Shown here piece by piece: positions 34,723 to 46,208 of a DNA stretch of 64,000 nucleotides. How positions within the stretch are numbered: position 1 is the first letter of the stretch; every line of letters starts with the position of its first letter. The notes beneath the pieces are model-generated. The model ran no database searches. It saw only the letters and a list, made by a program, of their open reading frames with translations, and was not told the origin of the DNA. The position numbers and the translations under genes are program-made. Where the stretch lies: contig NC_080672.1 in assembly GCF_030247195.1 (NCBI RefSeq), forward strand, positions 364,366,271 through 364,430,270. The letters run 5' to 3'. This stretch comes from Topomyia yanbarensis (Eukaryota; Arthropoda; Insecta; Diptera; Culicidae).

Positions 34723-37700
34723 GGTCGACAATGACTGGGCAGTGCGTAAGCCTCTTGTACATGAAGGCATAAAATATACCCCACCTGCGGTCCTTAGCTT
34801 CCTGCCCAGTAACTCCTAGCCCTGGCCTCCTCGTGGCGTCGACTGGGATACGAGTAACCTTAGTGAAGATCGGGTAACCAACCCCGGTGGGAACTTTGGT
34901 CGTATGCTGGTAGGGAAGGGGGGGGGGGTTACCCTTCTTCGGAAGGTGTAAACCTGTCCTGGTGTCCAGGTGGGACCTTAAGCAGTCCTGGCACGACGGC
35001 CCACCGGCGAGACAGGTGGTTGGCGTAGGCCCTATAAGCCGCCCCTTAAAAACCCACATAACGAACAATACAGAAGAGAATACGACCCAGAACAATCGGC
35101 AACGACCCAGGCGACGAATAAAGGATCACGATTGGAAACTCGGAACATGGAACTGCAGATCGCTCGGCTTCGCAGGATGTGACAGGATAATCTACGACGA
35201 GCTACACCCCCGCAACTTCGATATCGTGGCGCTGCAGGAACTTTGCTGGACGGGACAGAAAGTGTGGAAAGCGGGCATCGAGCGGCTACCTTCTACGAGA
35301 GCTGTGGTACAACCAACGAGCTGGGAACCGGCTTCATAGTGCTGGGCAAGATGCGCCAACGTGTGATCGGGTGGCAGCCGATCAACGCAAGGATGTGCAA
35401 GTTGAGGATCAAAGGCCGTTTCTTCAACTACAGCATCATCAACGTGCACTGCCCACACGAAGGGAGACCCAACGACGAGAAAGAAGCATTCTACATGCAG
35501 CTGGAGCAGACATACGACGGTTGCCCTCTGCGAGACGTGAAAATTGTCATCGGCGACATGAACGCACAGGTAGGAAGGGAGGCAATGTACAGACCGGTGA
35601 TCGGGCCTAACAGCCTGCATCCCGTATCAAATGACAACGGCCAACGATGTGTGAACTTCGCAGCCTCCCGTGGAATGGTAATCCGAAGCACCTTCTTCCC
35701 TCGCAAAGATATCCACAAAGTCACCTGGAGATCACCGGACCAAGTAACAAAAAATCAAATCGACCACGTTCTAATCGACGGTAGATTCTTCTCGGACATC
35801 ACAAACGTCCGCACTTATCGCAGTGCGAATATAGATTCGGACCACCACCTGGTTGCAGTATGCTTACGCTCAAAACTTTCGACAGTGCATAGCTCTCGTC
35901 GAAGCCGAACGCCGCGGCTAAACATCGAGCGGCTACAAGATGGCAGAGTGGCTCAAGAATACGCGCAGCAGCTGGAAGTGGTACTACCAACGGAAGAGCA
36001 GCTAGGCGCAGTTCCCCTTGAAGGTGGCTGGAGAGATATCCGATCCGCCATAGGTAGCACCGCAGCCACTGCACTAGGTACGGTGGGCCCGGACCGAAGA
36101 AGCGACTGGTACGACGGCGAATGCGAGCAGTTAGTCGAAGAGAAGCATGGGCGAGAATGCTGCAACACCGCACGAGGGCGAACGAGTCGCGATATAAACA
36201 GGCACGGAACAGGCAGAACTCGGTTTTCCGGACCAAAAAGCGCCAGCAGGAAGACCGAGATCGCGAAGCGATGGAGCAGCTGTACCGCGCTAAAGACACA
36301 CGGAAATTCTACAAGAAGTTGAACCGCTCGCGCAGGGGCCACGTACCACAGGCCGACATGTGCAGAGATTCAAACGGGAATCTTCTCACGGACCAGTGTG
36401 AGGTGATTCAGAGGTGGCGGCAGCACTACGAAGAACACCTGAATGGCGATGCAGCAGACGACGAGGATGGCACGGTAACGCACCTGGGAGCACGCGCGGA
36501 AGACATTACACTACCGGCTCCGGATCTCCAAGAAATCCAGGAGGAGATCAGCCGGGTCAAAAATAATAAAGCCGCTGGGGTTGACCAAATACCAAGCGAG
36601 CTACTAAAACACGGTGGCGAGCCACTGGCTAAAGCGCTGCACTGGGTGATTACCAAGATTTGGGAGGAGGAGATTTTACCGGAGGAGTGGATGGAAGGTG
36701 TCGTGCGTCCTATCTACAAAAAGGGCGACAAGCTGGATTGCTGTAATTACCGAGCAATGACCCTGCTGAACGCCGCCTACAAGGTACTCTCCCAAATACT
36801 ATGCCGTCGACTATCACCAATTGCAAGAGAGTTCGTGGGGCAGTACCAGGCGGGTTTCATGAGCGAACGATCTACCACGGACCAGGTGTTCGCTCTTCGT
36901 CAAGTACTGCAGAAATGCCGCGAGTACAATGTGCCCACACATCATTTGTTCATCGACTTCAAAGCCGCATACGACACTATCGATCGAGATCAGCTATGGC
37001 AGATTATGCACGAGTACGAATTCCAAACTGACGCGATTAGTGAAGGCGACGATGGATCGGGTGATGTGCGTAGTACGTGTCCCAGGGACGCTCTCGAGTC
37101 CCTTCGAATCACGCAGAGGGTTACGGCAAGGTGATGGTCTCTCGTGTCTGTTATTCAACATCGCGCTGGAAGGTGTAATAAGAAGAGCAGGGATCGACAC
37201 GAGTGGTACGATTTTCACAAAGTCCGTTCAGCTACTTGGCTTCGCCGATGACGTTGATATTATTGCACGAAACTTTGAGAAGATGGAGGAAGCCTACATC
37301 AGACTGAAAAAAGAAGCCAAGCGCGTCGGACTTGCCATCAATACGTCGAAGACAAAGTACATGATAGGAAGAGGTTCACGAGAAGAGAATGAGAACCGCC
37401 CGCTTCGAGTTTGCATCGGTGGCGACGAAATCGAGGTGGTTGAAGAGTTCATGTACTTGGGCTCACTGGTGACCGCCGACAATGATACCAGCAGAGAGAT
37501 TCGTAGACGCATCGTGGCAGGAAATCGTGCTTACTTTGGCCTCCGCAAGACACTTCGGTCGACCTGGACCATGCTCGTGGAGGACCAACGCGCACTTGGT
37601 GTCTTCGAACGGAAAGTGCTGCGTACCATCTACGGTGGAGTGCAGATGGAAGACGGCACATGGAGACGGCGAATGAACCATGAGTTGCATCAGCTGTTGG

Positions 37701-37990
37701 GGGAGCCGCCCATCAGTCATACCGCGAAAATCGGACGACTACGGTGGGCCGGGCACGTAGCCAGAATGTCGGACAATAGCCCGGTGAAAACGGTTCTCAA
37801 TTGCAATCCGACCGGTACAAGAAGACGTGGCGCGCAGCGAGCACGATGGATCGACCAGGTGGAAGACGATTTACGGACCCTTCGCAGACTGCGTGGCTGG
37901 CGACGTGCGGCCATGGACCGAGTGGAATGGAGGAATCTTTTGTATACGGCACAGGCCACTTCGGCCTTAATCTGTTAATAAATAAATAAA
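34723..37990 (+). mobile_element. Full-length RTE-clade LINE (JAM1-like) with target duplication
   Basis: ATCTTCGCCAGAC at 34710-34722 is repeated exactly at 37991-38003, so the inserted element is 34723-37990 (3268 bp, typical RTE length). The 3' end is a short TAAA/AATA repeat (TTAATAAATAAATAAA) instead of a long poly(A), as in RTE elements. The 5' leader is GC-rich with a run of G near 34918-34927. One endonuclease-RT protein fills the body. Confidence 0.92.
34962..37978 (+). pseudogene. RTE endonuclease-reverse transcriptase, three frameshifts
   Basis: Endonuclease: WKLGTWNCRSLG, DIVALQELCW, KIVIGDMNAQVGRE and SANIDSDHHLVAV supply the usual Asn, Glu, Asp and SDHH catalytic set. Reverse transcriptase: NNKAAGVDQIPSELLKHGG, CNYRAMTLLNAAYKVLS, HHLFIDFKAAYDTID, GLRQGDGLSCLLFN and LGFADDVDIIAR (palm Asp pair). 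The C-terminal domain contains IGRLRWAGHVARM and RARWIDQVEDDL. The frame changes three times, near 35280, 36150 and 37015; otherwise I see no in-frame stop, so this is a fairly young dead copy. The protein nicks DNA and reverse-transcribes its own RNA at the site. Confidence 0.88.
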
Positions 37991-38003
37991 ATCTTCGCCA
38001 GAC

Positions 38004-38618
38004 CTGTATATACGACATTGATGGAAAGTAGCGATAAAATCATGACAGTTAGTCCTACCGCTCAGTCTTCATATGAACATCGATAAGTTTGCACCTGTGT
38101 ACAAAATTTCGTGCACGCGTTCAACCTTAAACTTGCTTTGCCTTTGTGTACAGGTTCGCCTTGAACACCGAACTCAAGCGAACGATATGCAAACTTAGGT
38201 TTAAACGCCGTGTACGTACACCGTGTGCGTACACAAGAAAGACACACATACAAAACAGAATGAGTCAACACTAGTGATGATGAGTGATAGAAAGAGAAAA
38301 CTAGTGTCAAGAACCTGAGTGTACGAACACCGCGTACGTACATGGGGTTCGTTTGTGCAGACGAACATGTGTACGTGTTTTGGTACGCATTAGCGCGTTC
38401 GAGTTTACACACGAAATGTGGGTTTAAGATGAGCACAGAACTAGAGCGAACATGGTGTTCAATGTTCATTTGGGAAGTCTGCTACCGCTATTGTGTGTGG
38501 GTTGATGCACACTCCAGGAAAACCGCTGCTTTACCACTTTTTGGATTGTTAACTTTTTCACGTTTTTCTTGCTTATTCGATTGCTTAAAGTATCATGATT
38601 TTCCGGACTAGCAGTGTT
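38004..38618. other. Non-coding DNA rich in GTAC and ACAC words
   Basis: Between about 38090 and 38470 the motifs GTACAC, GTGTAC and GAACAC recur in both orientations (for example CGTGTACGTACACCGTGTG at 38210). It may be a decayed inverted-repeat element; no clear ends. Confidence 0.4.
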
Positions 38619-40037
38619 TTAACCCTAGAAAGTTGCACTTGCGTTTTCCACCCTAGAACGTTACACTGGGGTATAAACGTACCCCACGCGTTTGATCGCA
38701 ATTTCGCAGGTAAAAATGCAAACAAAAAATGTATAATACATCATTTTCTTAGTTTTTTAATTTCGAAAACAGCTGTGTAAGTGAAAGTACGGAAATTATT
38801 GAATAAATGATACATAAATTGGACTGAACCAAAAATCGCCGTTTTGACTTTATTCACAAAAATTACTATAACTTTGCGAAGTTTCAACCGATTTGAAAAA
38901 TTAAATGATTCTAAAAGTTGAAAGAATGGTCTAGAAACGGTATAAATGAAATTTCGATATTTTTTAAAAAGTGCAATTATTTGGAAGAGTGAAAGTTGAA
39001 AATCGGGATTTACAAAATGCCACGAAATGGGATAGAAATTGAAATGAAAAAATAACACGAAACGCTATTGTTACAGCAGTTACACTGCGCGAATTATACG
39101 TGCAAGCAATTATGTAAAAAAAAAAACTTTAAAAAATAGAAAATCGAAAAGTTAGAATCAGCGTACATGAGAATGAGTTTTTTTTTCAACTTAAAAATTA
39201 AATTAAATTAATTAAATAAATAAACTAAGTAGTGAAACAACCGGTATTTAAACTGATATTGTACCGAGTCCTATTTCCACGGACATAACGAAACACTAAC
39301 GCAACGGTACACTCACGGAGAACCAAAATTCGGCTCAGATGCGAAAACCTTAGTTGATTTACTGAATTGAATTAGTTATTATTTAGCACAACTAAGCAAA
39401 TTCTCAATTTGCTGATTTTGATTAGTTGTTCTAGATCTTCCTGAAAAGAGCTAAAATGCTAGTTGGAATTTCTGTTTTCTCTGCTGATTTGGCGAGAAAA
39501 TGATGCTGTCACTTTTAGCGGAGACACATACTCCATCTTCTCAACTAAATTTTGTGCTGAATTTAGTGTTATTTTCTGTTATTTCAACTAATATATACTC
39601 TAAATTCAAAACTTTTTGGCATTAAAATTATCTAGTTATTTAGTTAAATTCCTGAAAAAATATTCTAATTTTAGGGAGGTTGCTTTGTTCAATCTAGTTT
39701 TTTCCTCAGTTGATTTCAACAAATGTCAGTTTTGAATTTAAGCCATTCTGTTTTTAAATTTAAAATTTTTCGTAGTTAAATTTAGAATGTCAATTTTTTA
39801 AATTTACGACAGCTTTGGTTAAATTTGGCGTTTTTTCTACTGATTTAAAATTCCTGCTTTTTAGACTTATATTTCGACATTAATTTGATTCAGCTGAAGT
39901 TCTCTAGAATAAAATCAATATGTATATAGTATGTATGTAGTATTTTCGAAATGGATTTGACGAGGGTGTCGGAGGACAATGTTTAGCACCATTTTTAAAT
40001 CCAAAATGGCGATTTCCGGTTTAACGAAATTTTCTTT

Positions 40038-40753
40038 TGGGGGGGGGGGGGGGGAGGGGTAAAGGTTTCAGCGTAAAAAACACTTTTTTGTGAATTTTTT
40101 TAGAACTTGGTTTGTAGCGAATTGGTCAAAACTTTTGTACATTATAGTGTATTTTTTCAACAACATGCTGTAATTTTTCTAGGCAAAACTATCAACAAGC
40201 AACTCGGTGACGAAGCTTTTTGTCTCTGAAAAAAAAAACATGATTTGCGGTGTTACCTGCCATTCAAAAACTACTCAACCGATTTATTTCACACTTTGCA
40301 TACACATTCTATGTAAAAAGTATCTAACTCCTACGTTGAGTTTTTGAGATAATTTTTCGATTGAAGGGGTGTTTATTAATAAAAAGGCGGAATTTTTCGC
40401 GAAACGGAAAAAAAATTAAATGAGTAAAAAACCCCTAATTGAAAATTTATCTTAAAAACTCTACGTAAGAGTTAGGTATTTTTTTTAATAGAATGTTTAT
40501 GCAAAGTTTGAAAGAAATCGGTTGAGTAGTTTTAGAATTGCAGGTAACACCGCAAATTATGTTTTTCCAGAGCTTCGTCACCGAGTCGTTCGTCGATATT
40601 TTTGCATAGAAAAATTATAACATGTTATTGAAATAATTCACTGTGATGTATAAAAGTTTCAATCAATTCGCTTCACGCTAAGTTTTAAAAATTTTTAAAA
40701 AAGTGTTTTTTTCATGCTGAAACCTTTGCAAGAACCGCCCCCCCCCCCACCCT
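40038..40753. mobile_element. Foldback element with poly-G/poly-C ends
   Basis: Two arms of about 330 bp in inverted order meet near 40410. The left arm begins with a G run (40039-40057) and AAAGGTTTCAGC; the right arm ends GCTGAAACCTTTGC and a C run (40738-40749). Inner matches: GGTGTTACCTGC against GCAGGTAACACC, and ACTACTCAACCGATTT against ATCGGTTGAGTAGTTT. It has no coding frame and sits inside the TTAA-flanked element. Confidence 0.85.
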
Positions 40754-41297
40754 CTCAAATACTGCGACGCGAAGGAACGTACACGTCCCTCTGCGTCGCA
40801 ATGTTTGTAAGGATGTAAGGAGTATAACTAGCACAAAAAATATGTGAATTTGTTAATTACTTATTAGTTATAAACAATTAAAACTCGAAAATCTCGTTTC
40901 TTACAATAAATTCGGCTGTGTCTGTACTAAAAGTCCTCGAGACTCAAACATTTTTTTGAAAGTATCTCAAACATTGAATTAAATAATATATTTTTGCAGC
41001 ATTTTTCGTAGGTCAGTTTTTTCGAAAAAATGCGCATAAAACTCGATTATCGAGAGTTTTTGAGGTCACTGATTACGATTCTGATGCCAGGATTCGAAAA
41101 TTCAAAATGGCGCCTACAAAATGGCAACCATTTTTACAAATTTGGCAAATTTTGTTACCGTCAGTATAAAACTCGATTCACGGTTTTTTTGGGTCTCATA
41201 GTCGTTATACTGGATCCGCATTTTGAATTTTACATTTTTGATGTCAGAATCAGAATCAGTGACCCCTAAAACCTATATAAAGCTAAAAATAACAGTA

Positions 41298-41384
41298 TTA
41301 ACAATGCAAAAAAACTCGCGCCGCAAAGGGTTAACCCAATCAAGATGAAAAACTCGCGTCGCAAAGGGTTAACCCAATCAAGAT
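41298..41384. repeat. Two tandem copies of a ~45-bp unit
   Basis: AACTCGCGCCGCAAAGGGTT followed by AACCCAATCAAGATG is repeated directly with one base change. A local duplication. Confidence 0.8.
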
Positions 41385-41689
41385 GAATATAATTCTGTAA
41401 CTCTTTCAGTATAGTTGTTTTCGAATAGGATTGATGAATATTTGCGAGAATTTTTCCTTGGTTCCTAACTTTGGCTTATAACAATTTCTTGTTAGGAATA
41501 TATTCCCGTGAATGGGATCTAAAAATGTAACCCACAAACTTTGACTAATATTCCTTATTTGAATCTGTCATAATTTCTGGATTAATCACATAAAACCCCA
41601 AACAACATCGACCTCTAATACCTATTCGTCACCTCCATTCGAAAAAACTGTGATTAGATTATAGAATTTCACTTAACTTACACGTAGAA

Positions 41690-42022
41690 AAAAGATTTGT
41701 AGGTTCAATAAAAATATGGATTAAACTCAATAATAAAATTATTGGTCGGGAGACAATAAATTTATTTATTTTGATTTCAATAAAATATATTTATTGTTTC
41801 AAAAAAAAAAATATTATTCCATTTTTTAATAAATATTTTATTGAAATTAAAACAAAATTACTTAAATTAAAAATGATTTGATTGAAAACAAAATTTTATT
41901 GTTGTTGCGATAAAAAAAAATTTCAGACCAATAAGTTTATTATTGGAAGTAATAAACAATAAATGATAGGATTCAATAACACATATTTTTGGTTTAAATA
42001 TGCTTAATTATTCTGCGTGTAA
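41690..42022. mobile_element. AT-rich miniature element, copy 2
   Basis: Same family as 25385-25716. Here the outer ends look like an inverted repeat: TTACACGTAGAA at about 41678 and TTCTGCGTGTAA at about 42010-42021. Confidence 0.75.
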
Positions 42023-43770
42023 AGTTGCCAACTTGTATTTTAGAATGGCGTAAAACATCTGTCTCTGGAAACAACTTATCCGAACCATTCCTAGAATAAC
42101 CTTAATGATTAGGTTTTTCCGAACTTCGTTAAACCGAAAGTCGCCATTTTTAATTTTGAAATGGCGCTAAACATCAACCATCGACACTCACTCGTCAGTC
42201 ATTTTTTAAAATTCCTATACTGATCGCGCTGCAAATTTTTTTGATTAACTGGGAGTCGCCATCTTGGATTTCAAAATGGTTAAGCGCCACCCCTGACACA
42301 TCTTATACGTAGGGAACTAAACGGACGTAAACATGCTAAATAAATACATTATGCGAATATACTATAATTGTTTCACTGACATTAAGTCTTCTTTCTTGTC
42401 AATACATATATTGCCACAATTTCACTCCACCAGGCCAGAATATAAGAGAAAAATAAAAACTTACCACCATTTTCAACCAAAATACTACACTTTTTGTGGA
42501 CAATTTCATGCAACATTAACTTCTCATTTTATCTGTGCACTACTTATTGACAATAATCCTTTTGAACTAAAACTAAACAACGTTAATTCACAAAATATTT
42601 CGTGCACAAATCTGCCACAACACCAAATTACTAACAATTTATTGTTTTCACTCAAGTGGATTTGACATTAGCAAAAACTGTTCTGTTTTTAACAATGTTT
42701 CTGGTTATAAAATTCAGTAAATGTTTTTGTTATTCGCCGTGCTGAATTTTCACAGCATATATACACAGCCCCGAAATAACAAAATAGCATTCTTTATCTA
42801 TTTGGTTGAGAATGCTGTTTTCATTCCTAAATTCAACCGCAAACAAAGTTGAAAATGCAAATTTTATTTTTAGTTTTTGTTTTGCTGGATTGTGTCCTGG
42901 ATTTTATTTAACTAAAACCTCTTAAAAACAAAAACTTAATTAGAAAAATAAAGGCTGAATTTTAACTAAATCGCTTGTTATTTTTAGGAATTTGTTGTTA
43001 AATTCAACTAATTTGAAAACAGAAATAGGATTTAGCACTAGAGCTGATTTCTATCATTCCGTGCTGGAGTACACATGTACCCCACGCTAACTTTGATTCC
43101 TGCTTTCACGAAAGCCAAAGGCAAACTGGCTTCCCGAGCAGTGTCTGATAACAAATTGAGAACTAAACTTGATGTTGTGATGTAGTGGGTAATGATTGCT
43201 AAGGTTGTTATCGTTTTGGTCGTTTTAACGGTTAAAAGATCAAAATCGAAAACAGAAAAATTGTTCTATGACATCAAACAGAAAACAATTTTTGCTATTA
43301 GTGAGAGCAAATTGAAAACTCATTGAGATGCTGAAATATTTCATTGATGACAAAATTAGTATGTTTGCCAAAGAAATAAAAATAAACATTTTTTTTTCTA
43401 AAAAACGCAAAGTATGTATAGGTTGTTGAGACAGCTCGATTGCAAACTGATAAATAACAATAACAACAAAACACAAAGCATGTAAGCACATCAAAATGAG
43501 ATCAAAATAGGATATCATATCTGAAAAAGTTTAAATTTATATCAAAATAAGATTTCAATTTAATGGCTGATATCAAAATATGATGTCTACTTGCTGTAAT
43601 TTTGATGTTTGACTTTGCTCGGGTTTACCACCTTTTCCTGATCTTACTATGAACTCTAAATTGAATTATGGTTAGGGTCCAAGGTCGGTAAATGCCGAAT
43701 TCTCTTCTTCGCAATGCTCCAAAGATGGCGTGGGGTACATTTGTACTCCAGTGCAACATTCTCGGGTTAA

Positions 43771-43978
43771 GGGGAAAGGGATCCAAAAAATAGCAACCGA
43801 TCGCGGAGAAACGAAATGAAAGAATACTTAGCTTCTATAGTGGCGTGTCCGACGAATCTTCTGCGAATCACTTCACCAGCCCAGGCACTGGTCAACAAAG
43901 ACTCTACCTCAGACAATGGTTGACCCCTGGGCGGGACGTGCAAAGTGAAAAAAGTAACTGTCACCGCGAACCGGCAAT
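43771..43978. other. Short non-coding stretch between two elements
   Basis: No recognised feature. The minus-strand frame 43767-43964 overlaps the TTAA site and has no motif. Confidence 0.4.
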
Positions 43979-43983
43979 GGCTT

Positions 43984-44148
43984 TGTCGTGTTCTGACGAA
44001 CGGCTACCAAACTATCACGTTCAAAGTCAATCACACAACTGACGAACTTTTTCTTACTTCTTTGATTTTATCCTTCTCTCCAATACATTCTCTCCGCTCC
44101 GCCAATTTTATTTCATTATTCCTCTCTCTCTCCATCTCAGTCCCTACA
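43984..44148 (-). repeat. 3' LTR
   Basis: 165 bp, nearly identical to 46209-46375. The main difference is the length of the CT microsatellite near 44121-44132. Near identity of the two LTRs means recent insertion. Confidence 0.9.
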
Positions 44149-44168
44149 TCCTTCACTACCTCTACTCT
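44149..44168 (-). promoter_or_regulatory. Polypurine tract of the LTR element
   Basis: On the minus strand the 20 bases just before the 3' LTR are AGAGTAGAGGTAGTGAAGGA, with three T interruptions. The position is exactly where plus-strand DNA synthesis is primed. Confidence 0.6.
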
Positions 44169-44393
44169 ATCACTGAATATTTCGCGCACGTGTATATGAA
44201 TCAGAACAGAAATACATGAACATGAACAGAAATACATATTATGTAAGAAAATATTTGGTGCACTTATATATATGTATGAATTAGGACCACCAGATTTTTT
44301 TTAATAAATAATGGCAACCCGAATATAAACGAAAATTCTTCTCTACCAAATACACAGCAACTAAACAAGAACTCTAAAAAAATAAAAAGGGCG

Positions 44394-45650
44394 ATGGCGA
44401 CATCATATCATCTGCTTCGCTCGCACTGCTTTCGAAACAAACGAAACCATATCGACAAATATTCATTCTCGCAACACGACATATTTATGTCGGTGCAAAA
44501 CCAAGCATCTTTGCGAAAAAAAAAACTCGATGGAGATTCTATTCTCTTGCTTCGTTCACATACCACGTCGCGTAAACAAACCATGCCAACGAACACTCTC
44601 GCAACAAGGAGAGGCAACAGCGAATTCAACTCGCAGTTTCCCTCTAGAGCACGCATACATACAGTCGGTGCGAAACCCAGCAAACATCGTTGCCAAAAGA
44701 CGATAAGGGGCCCTTACACGCGCAATAAAAGTGTCATTACTAAGTAGTGTCATTACTAGAATTGTATGGGAATTCCGTCATTACTCACCTTACACGATCA
44801 TTAAAAGTGACATTACTGCTCCGTAATGACATTACTAGCGCCTCGTGTAAGGGGCCCTATAGAGATTCTATTCTCTTGCATCACTCACATACGACGTCTG
44901 ATAAACCATGCCAACGAACCTACACTCTCGCAACAAGGAGAGGCAACAGCGAATTCAACTCGCAGTTTCCACGCATACATACAGCCGGTGCGAAACCCAG
45001 CAAACATCTTTGCCAAAAGGCGATAGAGATTCTATTCTCTTGCTTCGTTCATATACCACGTCTCGTAAACAGAGCATGCCAACGAACCTACACTCTGGCA
45101 ACAAGGAGAGGCAGCAGCGAATTCAACTCGCAGTTTCCTCTAGAGCACGCAAACATACAGCCGGTGCGAAACCCAGCAAACATCGTTGCCAAAAGGCGAT
45201 AGAGATTCTATTCTCTTGCATCGCTCACATACGTCGTCTGATAAACAAACCATGCCAACGAACCTACACTCTCGCAACAAGGAGAGGCAGCAGCGAATTC
45301 AATATGCAATTTCCCACTAGAGCACGCATACATACAGCCGGTGCGAAACCCAACCCAGCAAACGTCTTTGCCAAAAAGCGATAGATTCTATTCTCTTGCA
45401 TCGCTCACATACGACGTATGATAAACAAATCATGCCAACGAACCTACACTCTCGCAACAAGGAGAGGCAGCAGCGAATTCAACTCGCAGTTTCCCTCTAA
45501 AGCACGCATACAAACAGCCGGTGCGAAACCCAGCAAGCATCTTTGCAAAAGGGCGCTAGAGATTCTATTCTCGCTTCGTTCACACACCACGTCTCAAAAA
45601 CAAACGTATGCCAACGAATCTACACTCTCGCAACAAGAAGAGGCAGGCTT
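44394..45650. repeat. ~176-bp satellite-like tandem array inside the LTR element
   Basis: Units start with GATTCTATTCTCTTGC at about 44534, 44864, 45028, 45204, 45384 and 45561, preceded by a diverged unit from 44394. Unit lengths are 164-180 bp (the first is 174 bp after removal of an inserted miniature element). Each unit carries ATGCCAACGAAC, CTCGCAACAAGGAGAGGCA and CAGCCGGTGCGAAACCCAGC. Long frames run through the array on the plus strand, but unit lengths are not multiples of three and the strand is opposite to the LTR element, so I do not regard it as coding. Confidence 0.88.
44706..44858. mobile_element. 153-bp miniature transposon inside a satellite unit
   Basis: Ends AGGGGCCCTTACACG and CGTGTAAGGGGCCCT are inverted repeats, flanked by ATA on both sides (44703-44705, 44859-44861). 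The uninterrupted units of the array read GGCGATAGAGATTC here, so the empty site is known from its neighbours. The interior repeats GTCATTACT in both orientations. Confidence 0.88.
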
Positions 45651-45848
45651 GTCTTCTAGGAGAAAATTCCACCCGATGTACCCTCAATCTCGCACGAACA
45701 CAACTGCACGTGGATTAGTTTATTTGTACCGTGCAAGCGCTTTTCCACTTTAACAACGCTTTAATTCCTACAGACTCTGTAAAAGGTTGAATAATATGTC
45801 GATCTGATGGGTAATTTATTCTAGTAATATACTAGTTTAACATTGCTT

Positions 45849-46172
45849 AACCCTCTTTGGGGTATTACACTTACATTTCTTGACCCTCTCGGGGGAACAT
45901 TACTGATTGCCCTCTCGGAGGCATTAGTCTTAGAAAAGCCCTCTCGGGGGCAGTACTTCGAACACCCTCTCAGGGGAACAACGCAATAATTACCTTCTCG
46001 GAGGTTAAACTTTCAATGCCCTCTCGGAGGCCTATACTTGAGATACCCTCTCGGGGGCAGTATTTCGGACGCCCTCTCAGGGGAATTACACAATAAATAC
46101 CTTCTCGGAGGATAAACTTTTAATGCCCTCTCAAAGGCTTTCACTTTGGGTACCCTCTTAGAAGGATTTTTC
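45849..46172. repeat. Higher-order array of small hairpins (CCCTCTCGGGGG type)
   Basis: About 13 units of 25-30 bp, each with a short palindrome such as CCCTCTCGGGGG, CCCTCTCAGGGG or CCTTCTCGGAGG. Four units form a higher-order repeat of 107 bp: starts at 45939, 46046 and 46153. The array lies 20 bp inside the primer binding site, that is, in the leader of the LTR element RNA. Confidence 0.85.
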
Positions 46173-46192
46173 TATTCATAAACTTACTTGTT

Positions 46193-46207
46193 TACCGAAC
46201 TGCGCCA
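46193..46207 (-). promoter_or_regulatory. tRNA-Ser-type primer binding site
   Basis: The minus strand reads TGGCGCAGTTCGGTA one base inside the 5' LTR. Insect tRNA-Ser ends in TACCGACTGCG plus CCA, whose complement is TGGCGCAGTCGGTA, so this site fits with one extra T. Confidence 0.65.
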
Positions 46208-46208
46208 T

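Larger units (their letters stand above)
38623..43766. mobile_element. TTAA-flanked element with piggyBac-like ends, non-autonomous
   Basis: TTAA at 38619-38622 is followed by CCCTAGAAAGTTGCACT. At the other end CATTCTCGGG is followed by TTAA at 43767-43770; in reverse this reads CCCGAGAATGTTGCACTGG. CCC ends at a TTAA target are the hallmark of the piggyBac superfamily. A second copy of the terminal sequence sits just inside the left end (CCCTAGAACGTTACACTGG at 38653) and runs on to GTACCCCACGC, as the right end does. Another copy of GTACCCCACGC lies at 43077-43087. No transposase reading frame was found, so it is non-autonomous or a compound of nested elements. Confidence 0.65.

Noticed and set aside
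43984..44148. Plus-strand orientation of the LTR element
   Set aside because: No primer site lies after the left LTR and no purine tract before the right LTR on the plus strand; both are present on the minus strand.
44908..45384. Long plus-strand open frames across the satellite array (up to 158 codons)
   Set aside because: Unit lengths are not multiples of three, the products differ in frame from unit to unit, and the strand is opposite to the LTR element. The frames follow from stop-poor repeat sequence.
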